This document shows, in pieces, positions 7,664 to 13,279 of a DNA stretch of 18,540 nt. The translations under genes were made by a program, and so were the position numbers. The stretch's first letter is position 1. The number at the start of each line of letters is the position of its first letter. This DNA comes from DATKCJ01 sp035513275 (GTDB taxonomy: Bacteria; Verrucomicrobiota; Verrucomicrobiia; Opitutales; Opitutaceae). Below the pieces are notes generated by a model. That model was given only the letters and a program-made list of their open reading frames with translations. It was not told the DNA's origin and did no database searches. The stretch spans positions 1 through 18,540 of the forward strand of contig DATKCJ010000085.1 of assembly GCA_035513275.1 (NCBI GenBank), given 5' to 3'.

Positions 7664-7735
7664 GTAGGAGCCTGCTTGCAGGCGATAACGATTTCGCCCG
7701 CCACCAGGTTGAATCGCCCGCAAGCGGGCTCCTAC
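7664..7735. repeat. Inverted pair of GTAG-headed palindromes between convergent uvrA and response regulator
   Basis: The left element (7664-7685) is GTAG-ga-gcctgc-tt-gcaggc-ga and begins 8 nt after the uvrA stop. The right element (7714-7735) is the reverse complement of GTAG-ga-gcccgc-tt-gcgggc-ga and lies 36 nt beyond the stop of the convergent response regulator. The spacer is 28 nt. The C-to-T change in the left stem is matched by G-to-A on its other arm. A further 6-bp hairpin (gtccgg/ccggac, 7644-7663) spans the uvrA stop codon. The pair may act as a two-way 3'-end structure. Confidence 0.9.
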
Positions 7736-7771
7736 CTCAGACCGAACCTGGGCTTTCCCCACCCCGTCTTC

Positions 7772-8182
7772 TCACTTGAACTCGTCGTAGGCTTTGATGC
7801 CCTCGCGGATCGTTTTCACGAGGTCGCTGATTGTGACGGGCTTCAAGTAGTAGCGAAGGAGGCCGGCCTCGTTCACGCTGCGGAGGAGCATCTCGGGCTT
7901 CATGTAGCCGGTGACGAGGACCCGCTGTGTGCGCGGGTGCTCCTCACGCATGCGGACGAGAAAACTCAGGCCGTTGCCACCCGGCATCAGGTGGTCGGAG
8001 ACGACCACCTTGTAGGTGTTCTTGCGCATCAGGAACTCGGCGTCCTTTGCCGAGGTCGCGGTCGTGACGGCAAATTCCGATTGGAGCGCCGCCTGCCACA
8101 TCTCGAGCAGCGGTTTGTCGTCGTCGACGATGAGGACTGGTTCCACGGTCCCGGGAGCCTTAGGAGAATTGGAGTCGCTCAT
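7772..8182 (-). CDS. Single-domain response regulator (receiver domain)
   Basis: The 136-residue product is one CheY-like receiver domain with no output domain. The acidic pocket is D20-D21-D22 (LIVDDDKP), the phosphoacceptor is Asp63 (VVVSDHLMPGGNG), the switch Thr is T91 (VLVTGY), and the conserved Lys is K114 (YYLKPV). It should be phosphorylated by a sensor kinase and signal by protein contact, as in chemotaxis, phosphorelays or HD-GYP-linked pathways. No kinase is in the window, so it is an orphan here. I chose the ATG at 8182 because the fold starts just after it. The open frame extends to 8275, but the extra 31 residues show no domain and would overlap the divergent ankyrin gene. It converges on uvrA. 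The 106-bp divergent gap to the ankyrin gene holds a 12-bp palindrome and nested inverted repeats. Confidence 0.9.
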   Translation of the reverse strand: MSDSNSPKAPGTVEPVLIVDDDKPLLEMWQAALQSEFAVTTATSAKDAEFLMRKNTYKVVVSDHLMPGGNGLSFLVRMREEHPRTQRVLVTGYMKPEMLLRSVNEAGLLRYYLKPVTISDLVKTIREGIKAYDEFK

Positions 8183-8190
8183 CCGACGGA

Positions 8191-8202
8191 GTGTTGCAAC
8201 AC
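8191..8202. promoter_or_regulatory. Perfect 12-bp palindrome, possible operator
   Basis: The sequence gtgttgcaacac is its own reverse complement. It sits 8 bp upstream of the response regulator start, in the gap shared with the divergent ankyrin gene. Its size and place suit a dimeric regulator site, but one copy cannot prove this. Confidence 0.35.
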
Positions 8203-8215
8203 GTTCTTCAGGCAC

Positions 8216-8265
8216 GCAATTCCAATCTGGGGATTCATCCCCATGTGTTTGAAGTTGGAATTTGC
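8216..8265. repeat. Nested inverted repeats upstream of the ankyrin gene
   Basis: The outer arms aattccaa (8218-8225) and ttggaatt (8255-8262) are perfect; adding gc at the foot needs one bulged t. Inside lies a perfect palindrome ggggat-tc-atcccc (8229-8242). It may form a cruciform or a structured leader RNA in the divergent intergenic region. Confidence 0.5.
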
Positions 8266-8288
8266 GCGGGGCCAACTATTTCCAAGGG

Positions 8289-9302
8289 ATGCTGCAGGTT
8301 GATTTTCATCGCGCCGCGCGCGAGGGCACACTCACGGAGATACCCCGGGATCTCCTGAATCTGGCAAACTTCACTTTGCCGAACGCATCAGGAACGACCG
8401 CCATCCACCTTGCCGCGCGACACGGACACCTCGACCAGGTGCCGGCGGGCTTCCTGGTGGAGTCGACCCTGCTTATCGAAAATGAGGCCGGCTACACGGC
8501 GATCCATCACGCCGCGGGAGGCGGGCATCTCAACCAGATCGCACCGGCGCTTCTCACTCGCGAGAATCTGCTCCGGCGCAGTCGCAGCGGATTCACGCCA
8601 ATTCACCTCGCAGCCGCCGCCGGTCACCTCGCCCAGATTCCGGCGGGGCTCGTCACCGCAGAGCTCGCCGCAATCAAGACGGACCTTGGCAGCACGCCGC
8701 TTCACGAGGCCGCCGAAGCCGGCACACTCAACCGTCTGCCCGCAGCGATGGCCTCTGAATCGTCGTTCCGCGAGAAAAACATCAACGGCGAGACGGTCTT
8801 CCACGTCGCCGCGCTCAACGGCCACCTTGACCAGATCGCCGATTCGCTCCTGACCGACGAGACGATCGCCCTCACGACCTTCAGCAACGACTCGGTCATG
8901 CACGCCGCCGCACTTGCTGGATACCTCCACCAGGTGCCCGCGCGCCTGCTGACGCCCGCGAATCTCCTGCTCGCAAGCAAGAAGGGTTTCACGCCGATGC
9001 ATGCCGCCGCTGAAACCGGACACCTCCACCAGATCCCGGACCGGTTGATAACCGCGGAGTTGCTGCTGGCCCGGAATGACATTGGCGACACTCCGCTCCA
9101 CGGAGCCGCTTCCGAGGGCCACCTCGGGCAGGTGCCCGCCCGCTTCCTCACCAGCGAAAATCTTTCCGTTCAGAACATCGACGGCTACACGCCGATGATT
9201 GTCGCGATCGCCAGGGGGCACAGCGACACGATCCCGCCCCACGCGCGGCCCAAGGCTCAGGGCCTGCTCGCGAAGTTGCGCGCGTTTTTTGGCGGGCGTT
9301 GA
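8289..9302 (+). CDS. Ankyrin-repeat protein
   Basis: The 337-residue product is almost wholly ankyrin repeats: about eight regular 33-residue units plus a divergent cap at each end. A typical unit is GFTPMHAAAETGHLHQIP followed by DRLITAELLLARNDI, so the GxTPxHxAAxxGHL core is classic. The stretch QxPxxLLTxExL in place of the usual loop and strand is a strict feature of this protein. Ankyrin repeats bind other proteins; no catalytic domain, signal peptide or TM segment is visible, so a cytoplasmic binding protein is likely. The C-terminus is short and basic (LLAKLRAFFGGR). The ATG at 8289 has AAGGG directly against it; a TTG at 8262 would add nine residues and is possible. It is divergent from the response regulator, and enolase follows after 74 bp on the same strand. 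Confidence 0.88.
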   Translation: MLQVDFHRAAREGTLTEIPRDLLNLANFTLPNASGTTAIHLAARHGHLDQVPAGFLVESTLLIENEAGYTAIHHAAGGGHLNQIAPALLTRENLLRRSRSGFTPIHLAAAAGHLAQIPAGLVTAELAAIKTDLGSTPLHEAAEAGTLNRLPAAMASESSFREKNINGETVFHVAALNGHLDQIADSLLTDETIALTTFSNDSVMHAAALAGYLHQVPARLLTPANLLLASKKGFTPMHAAAETGHLHQIPDRLITAELLLARNDIGDTPLHGAASEGHLGQVPARFLTSENLSVQNIDGYTPMIVAIARGHSDTIPPHARPKAQGLLAKLRAFFGGR

Positions 9303-9335
9303 GCAATCCGTGCGTTCCCGCATGTGCGGGATTGC
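9303..9335. repeat. Hairpin directly after the ankyrin gene stop
   Basis: The perfect stem cccgca-tg-tgcggg (9317-9330) lies within outer arms gcaat (9303-9307) and attgc (9331-9335). It abuts the stop codon at 9300-9302 and lies 41 bp before the enolase start. It has no GTAG head and no T-run, so its role is unclear; it could be a weak terminator or an mRNA-stabilising structure. Confidence 0.5.
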
Positions 9336-9376
9336 AACACCGTCGCGCAAACGCGAATGTCGGCGGACCTTTCCTC

Positions 9377-10693
9377 ATGATAAACACCGCAATCTCCAAC
9401 ATCACAGCGCGCGAGATCCTCGACTCCCGCGGCAATCCCACCGTCGAAGTCGACGTCGAACTCGCCGGCGGCGCATTTGGCCGCGCAGCAGTTCCGTCCG
9501 GCGCCTCCACCGGCGAGCATGAAGCCCTCGAGCTTCGCGACGGCACGCTTCCAAAGACGCGCCTCCCGAAAGGTCTCGACGGTAAAGGCCGCTATCTCGG
9601 CAAGGGCGTGCGCACCGCCGTCGAGAACGTGAAAACTGCCATCCTGCCGGTGCTCGAGGGTCTCGACGCCACGGACCAGGTGCTCATCGATCGCACGATG
9701 ATCGCCCTCGATGGCACGAAGACCAAGAGCAAGCTCGGCGCAAACGCCATCCTCGGCGTCTCGCTCGCCACCGCCCACGCCGCAGCCAACGCGACAGGCC
9801 TGCCGCTCTACAAGTATCTCGGCGGACCAAATGCAAAGGTGCTCCCCGTGCCGATGATGAACATCATGAATGGCGGCGCACACTCGGATGCGCCGATCGA
9901 TTTCCAGGAGTTCATGATCATGCCGAAGGGCGCGTCGTCATTTGCAGAAGCGCTGCGCATGGGCGCGGAGGTCTTCCACGCGCTCAAGAAGGGTCTGAAG
10001 GCAAAGGGCCTCTCGACCGCGGTCGGCGACGAGGGCGGATTTGCCCCGAAGCTCGAATCGACCACCGCCGCGCTCGACGTGATCGCCGCCGCCGTGAAGG
10101 CCGCCGGCTACAAACTCGGCAAGGACATCTTCCTCGCGCTCGACGTAGCCGCGTCGGAATTCCACGACCGGAAATCCGGCAACTACATTTTCAAGAAGTC
10201 CGACGGCGCCGTGCGCTCAGGCGATGACATGGTGGCGTTCTACCGCGACCTCTGCGCGAAATACCCGATCATCTCGATCGAGGACGGCTGCGGAGAAAGC
10301 GACTGGGCTACATGGAAGAAGCTCACCGACGCAATCGGCGACAAGGTGCAACTCGTGGGCGACGATCTCTTCGTCACCAACACCGAGTTCCTCAAGCGCG
10401 GCATCGATACCGGCACTGCAAACTCGATTCTCGTGAAGGTGAACCAGATCGGCTCGCTCACCGAGACGCTCGACGCCGTCGAGATGGCCAAGGAGGCAGG
10501 CTACACCGCCGTCATCAGCCACCGCTCAGGCGAGACCGAGGACACCACGATCGCCGACATCGCCGTCGCGACCAACGCCGGCCAGATCAAGACAGGCTCG
10601 CTTTGCCGCACCGATCGCGTCGCGAAATACAACCAGCTTCTCCGCATCGAGGAAGAGCTCGGCTCCACCGCGATTTACGGCGGGAAGTTCTAG
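9377..10693 (+). CDS. eno: Enolase (phosphopyruvate hydratase)
   Basis: Enolase interconverts 2-phosphoglycerate and phosphoenolpyruvate in glycolysis, in the cytoplasm, using two Mg ions. The 438-residue product starts MINTAISNITAREILDSRGN, the standard N-terminal cap with the SRGNPT motif. Active-site groups are present: QEF with Glu178, GDEGG with Glu219, VKVNQIGSLTET with Lys354, ISHRSGETED with His382, and IKTGS with Lys405. Family length is about 420-435, so this is complete and slightly long; the small excess is around residues 56-75 (TLPKTRLPKGLDGKGRYLGK). The NGGAHSDAPIDFQEF form replaces the commoner NGGAHADNNVDIQEF. The frame is open further upstream to 9299, but the ATG at 9377 matches the family start. 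The ankyrin gene is upstream on the same strand, and a cluster of four GTAG-headed hairpins follows the stop. Confidence 0.97.
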   Translation: MINTAISNITAREILDSRGNPTVEVDVELAGGAFGRAAVPSGASTGEHEALELRDGTLPKTRLPKGLDGKGRYLGKGVRTAVENVKTAILPVLEGLDATDQVLIDRTMIALDGTKTKSKLGANAILGVSLATAHAAANATGLPLYKYLGGPNAKVLPVPMMNIMNGGAHSDAPIDFQEFMIMPKGASSFAEALRMGAEVFHALKKGLKAKGLSTAVGDEGGFAPKLESTTAALDVIAAAVKAAGYKLGKDIFLALDVAASEFHDRKSGNYIFKKSDGAVRSGDDMVAFYRDLCAKYPIISIEDGCGESDWATWKKLTDAIGDKVQLVGDDLFVTNTEFLKRGIDTGTANSILVKVNQIGSLTETLDAVEMAKEAGYTAVISHRSGETEDTTIADIAVATNAGQIKTGSLCRTDRVAKYNQLLRIEEELGSTAIYGGKF

Positions 10694-10702
10694 GCGTCTT
10701 TC

Positions 10703-10726
10703 GTAGCCCGGCCCGTGTGGGCCGGG
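10703..10726 (+). repeat. GTAG-headed hairpin, cccggccc stem, loop gtgt
   Basis: GTAG (10703-10706) is followed by a perfect 8-bp stem, cccggccc (10707-10714) and gggccggg (10719-10726), then ac. It begins 9 nt after the enolase stop. It differs from the copies at 10906 and 14897 only in one loop base. Confidence 0.88.
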
Positions 10727-10780
10727 ACTCTTCCGCCTCGAGGTGGATCGCGTTGCCCCCAATGCGACTCAGGCCGGCAT

Positions 10781-10805
10781 GTAGGTTGCGCGCTAGCCGC
10801 GCAAC
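10781..10805 (+). repeat. GTAG-headed hairpin, gttgcgcg stem
   Basis: GTAG (10781-10784) is followed by the arms gttgcgcg (10785-10792) and cgcgcaac (10798-10805) around a 5-nt loop. The stem sequence is unrelated to that of its neighbours, but the architecture is the same. Confidence 0.8.
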
Positions 10806-10832
10806 GTTCCGTGCCGTGGCGCGACGATGGAC

Positions 10833-10856
10833 GCGCCTCTCGGCGAGAGGCGCTAC
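10833..10856 (-). repeat. GTAG-headed hairpin in reverse orientation, gcgcctctc stem
   Basis: The arms gcgcctctc (10833-10841) and gagaggcgc (10845-10853) are perfect around ggc. CTAC (10853-10856) overlaps the foot, so the GTAG head lies on the minus strand. With the element at 10781 it forms a head-to-head pair about 27 nt apart. Confidence 0.8.
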
Positions 10857-10905
10857 CTCGGAATCTGCATCCCACCGCTCCCCGCGGCGGGCTGCATCCG
10901 GATTC

Positions 10906-10929
10906 GTAGCCCGGCCCGTGAGGGCCGGG
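10906..10929 (+). repeat. GTAG-headed hairpin, cccggccc stem, loop gtga
   Basis: GTAG (10906-10909) precedes the arms cccggccc (10910-10917) and gggccggg (10922-10929), then acctttt. The T-run makes this the most terminator-like of the set, but it is far from the enolase stop. It ends the 288-bp gap between enolase and the DUF4097-like gene, where I see no coding region; the gap holds four such hairpins. It is an inverted copy of the element at 14897-14920. Confidence 0.88.
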
Positions 10930-10981
10930 ACCTTTTCAAACTTTCCTGCAACCTCCCGCCATCCAGCGGTTATTCATTACC

Positions 10982-11824
10982 ATGAAGCCCTTGTCTCTCC
11001 TCAAGGCCACCGCGGTGGCACTTCTTGCGTCTGCGCTCGTCGCGAGCGCCTCGATTGATCGATCGATCGAAAAGTCATTCCCAATGAAACCGGGCGCCAA
11101 GGTGCTCGTCGACATCAGCGGCGGCACGATCACCGTGAAAGTCGGCGAGGCCGGCCGCATCGACCTCGTGGTCGAGCAGGTCGTCAAGGCCGATACCGAG
11201 GCTGAGGCCGACGAGATCCTCGCCAACTACGAGATCACCGCAGAGGCGGACGGCGATACGGTAAGGTTCATCACAAAGTCCAACCGCAAGGACTGGAAGT
11301 GGTCCGGCATTGCAAGCGGCCCCCGACTCAGGCAAAAGGTTTACCTTCTCGTCCCGGCAGACACAGACCTCAATCTCGATACTTCGGGCGGCTCGATCGG
11401 CATCGACGGCGAAATCTCAGGGACCGTCCGCGCCGACACAAGCGGCGGATCGATCAACGTCAGCGGCGGCTCCGGCGACATGAATCTCGATACCTCCGGC
11501 GGCTCGATCACGGTTGGACGCGCGCTTGGCAAGCTGCGCGCCGATACGAGTGGCGGCTCGATCCGAGTGGACTACGTCGGTCCGAACGCAGGCGACGTGA
11601 ATTGCGACACTTCCGGCGGAAGCATCCACATCGGCGTCGATCCGAAGGGCAATTTCGACCTCTACGCAGACACCAGTGGAGGCCGTGTGAAAGTCGAGGG
11701 ACTCGCGCTCGATATCCACAAGAAGGACCGCACGCACGTCAGCGGGAAGGTCAATGCCGGCGGCGCTCGCCTCCGAGCCGACACCAGCGGCGGCAACATC
11801 ACGATCGAGGCAGCGAAGGGTTGA
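10982..11824 (+). CDS. Exported DUF4097-like beta-repeat protein (DTSGGSI repeats)
   Basis: The 280-residue product starts with a signal peptide, basic MKPLSLLK then a hydrophobic run to about residue 23 (ALVASA), so it is exported. After a first domain (about 30-115, with DISGGTITVKV) there are seven DTSGG motifs, five of them DTSGGSI. They are spaced 19, 18, 18, 21, 21 and 37 residues apart and alternate with short V/I-rich strands. This is the pattern of the DUF4097/DUF4098 (YvlB-like) family, predicted to form a right-handed beta-solenoid. Function in this family is poorly known; links to envelope stress and adhesion have been suggested. No TM or lipobox is seen, so it is probably periplasmic or released. 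The ATG at 10982 is the first of the frame. Enolase lies 288 bp upstream; the rRNA methyltransferase gene converges from downstream. Confidence 0.85.
   Translation: MKPLSLLKATAVALLASALVASASIDRSIEKSFPMKPGAKVLVDISGGTITVKVGEAGRIDLVVEQVVKADTEAEADEILANYEITAEADGDTVRFITKSNRKDWKWSGIASGPRLRQKVYLLVPADTDLNLDTSGGSIGIDGEISGTVRADTSGGSINVSGGSGDMNLDTSGGSITVGRALGKLRADTSGGSIRVDYVGPNAGDVNCDTSGGSIHIGVDPKGNFDLYADTSGGRVKVEGLALDIHKKDRTHVSGKVNAGGARLRADTSGGNITIEAAKG
11053..11070. repeat. Short GATC tetramer run in the signal-peptide region
   Basis: Three perfect GATC units (11057-11068), preceded by gatt and followed by ga, encode IDRSI just after the predicted signal peptide of the DUF4097-like protein. It is short and may be chance, but tetramer runs in surface-protein genes can be slippage sites. 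Confidence 0.4.
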
Positions 11825-11831
11825 GTGAAAC

Positions 11832-11880
11832 GTAGGGCAGGTCTCTGACCTGCCGACACGGGTCAATAGACCCGCGCTAC
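11832..11880. repeat. Two-hairpin GTAG...CTAC element between convergent genes
   Basis: GTAG (11832-11835) is followed by the stem ggcaggtc (11836-11843)/gacctgcc (11847-11854), then gaca, then the stem cgggtc (11859-11864)/gacccg (11869-11874), then cg and CTAC (11877-11880). The left head is 7 nt past the DUF4097-like stop and the right head 8 nt past the methyltransferase stop, so each gene reads a GTAG-hairpin right after its stop codon. The two stems differ in sequence. It could be a two-way terminator or 3'-end protector, though T-runs are lacking. Confidence 0.85.
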
Positions 11881-11888
11881 TCGTTGCC

Positions 11889-13037
11889 TCAATCCAACCG
11901 CAGGATCATCCCGCGCAGGTATTCGCTCTCGGGCATCGTCACGAGCACCGGGTGATCCGGCGGTTGATGACAGAACTCCATCACTTGCGCGTGGCGCTTC
12001 GCATCCGCCGCGGCCGAGGCCACCGTGTCGGCGAATATCTCGGCGGTCACATGGTGCGAGCAACTGTAGGTGGCGAGCACTCCTCCCGGTGCGAGCCGCT
12101 GCATCGCGCGCAAATTGATCTCCTTGTAACCGCGGAGCGCACCATCGAGTGCGGACTTCGAGCGCGCGAATGGCGGCGGGTCCAGGATGATCACGTCCCA
12201 CGTCTCGTCGCGCGCCTCCGAGAAGTGATCGAAGACATTGGCGACGGTGAACTCCGCGACGACCCCGTTCTCCGAGGCATTCTTGCGCGCCAGGGCGATC
12301 GCCTCGTCGGAGCTGTCGATGCCAAGCACGCGTGCGGCGCCCGCGCGCGCGGCATGAAGCGCGAACGATCCCTGGTTGCAGAACGCATCGAGCACCCGCG
12401 CGCCCTCGGCAAATCGCGCGACGAGCGGATGCTGCCGCACCTGGTCGAGATAAAATCCGGTCTTCTGTCCACCTTGAAGGTCGAGCCAGTAGCGCATGCC
12501 CGCGATTTCAACCCACCGGGGCTCCCACGGCTTTCCCGAGTGCGTGCGCACTTCGAACGGCAGCCCCTCGAGCCGCCTTATCGGTGCGTCGTTGCGCACG
12601 ATGATTTCCGCGGGCGAGAGCAGCTCGCCGAGGATCGCGAGCACTGCGCCTAGACGCTGCTCGAGCGCGAGCGTCTGCGTCTGCACGACGAGTGTGTCGC
12701 GGTATTGATCGACGACGAGGCCGGGCAATTCATCCGACTCCGACCACACGAGCCGGCGCACCGGGTTTGATTCTCGCCGCGCGATCGCCCGGCGCAGAGC
12801 ACCGCGGATAAACGTCTCGTCGAGATCGCACTTCTCGCGCGAGAACCGCCTCCACACGATTTGCGAGCGGCTGTTGCAGATCCCAGAGCCGAGGAAGCGC
12901 CCTTTCGCGTCGCGGCACTCCATCACGCCACCGTCCGCCGAAGCTGGCACCGGCTCGACGAGTTCGTTTGAAAACACCCACGGGTGGCCGCGAAGGATGC
13001 GCGCGCGGGCGTTTGGCTTGAGTCGCAGTGCGGACAT
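11889..13037 (-). CDS. RlmI-like 23S rRNA (cytosine) methyltransferase, class I SAM-dependent
   Basis: The 382-residue product has the RlmI (YccW) order: an N-terminal PUA domain (about 1-75, LKPNARARILRGHPWVFSNE), a linker domain, then a Rossmann-fold SAM methyltransferase from about residue 185. Signature motifs are DLQGGQKTGFYLDQ, VLDAFCNQGSFALHAA (SAM site), LGIDSS, ILDPPPFARSK (motif IV), GYKEINLRA and YSCSHH with the candidate catalytic Cys326. E. coli RlmI makes m5C1962 in 23S rRNA; this specific target is inferred. SAM motif I reads FCNQGSFALHAA where relatives commonly have a Y-T-G-G core. I chose the ATG at 13037; a TTG at 13100 would add 21 residues not needed for the fold and run to the edge of a GTAG hairpin. 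It is divergent from prfC, and both products act on translation. Confidence 0.88.
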   Translation of the reverse strand: MSALRLKPNARARILRGHPWVFSNELVEPVPASADGGVMECRDAKGRFLGSGICNSRSQIVWRRFSREKCDLDETFIRGALRRAIARRESNPVRRLVWSESDELPGLVVDQYRDTLVVQTQTLALEQRLGAVLAILGELLSPAEIIVRNDAPIRRLEGLPFEVRTHSGKPWEPRWVEIAGMRYWLDLQGGQKTGFYLDQVRQHPLVARFAEGARVLDAFCNQGSFALHAARAGAARVLGIDSSDEAIALARKNASENGVVAEFTVANVFDHFSEARDETWDVIILDPPPFARSKSALDGALRGYKEINLRAMQRLAPGGVLATYSCSHHVTAEIFADTVASAAADAKRHAQVMEFCHQPPDHPVLVTMPESEYLRGMILRLD

Positions 13038-13101
13038 TTGCGGCAGGATCGCCTGAGCGGCGTCCGGAGGAAACAAGAAACGCAGCGCCAGATGCAGCAA
13101 G

Positions 13102-13175
13102 GTAGGGGCGGCTATCCTTAGCCGCCCTTAACCGTTCCTCGCGAAGAGAGGGCGCTTGGGGACAAGCGCCCCTAC
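13102..13175. repeat. Head-to-head pair of GTAG-headed hairpins upstream of prfC
   Basis: The left element has GTAG (13102-13105) and a 9-bp stem, gggcggcta (13106-13114)/tagccgccc (13119-13127). The right element has a 9-bp stem, gggcgcttg (13150-13158)/caagcgccc (13163-13171), then CTAC (13172-13175). The stems differ, but the heads, lengths and 4-nt loops match. The pair lies in the 242-bp gap between the divergent methyltransferase and prfC genes, so promoters there must share space with it. Confidence 0.88.
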
Positions 13176-13189
13176 CCTCGAACTCGGAG

Positions 13190-13235
13190 TTCTCCCTCAC
13201 TCCCTTCTCCCTCACTCCCTTCCGCCCCTCACTCC
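13190..13235. repeat. Pyrimidine-rich tandem repeat, 15-bp unit, upstream of prfC
   Basis: The unit ttctccctcactccc occurs twice in a row (13190-13204 and 13205-13219), then once in a changed form (13220-13235). The plus strand is almost all C and T, so the tract could form unusual DNA structure. It lies 45 to 90 bp before the prfC start. Confidence 0.8.
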
Positions 13236-13279
13236 ATCCTTGCCCCGACACGGCCCGTCCTGTTCGTTCTTCCGCTTCG

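Noticed and set aside
10906..10940. Confident rho-independent terminator
   Set aside because: The hairpin with acctttt is suggestive, but it is over 200 bp from the enolase stop and belongs to a repeat family whose other members lack T-runs.
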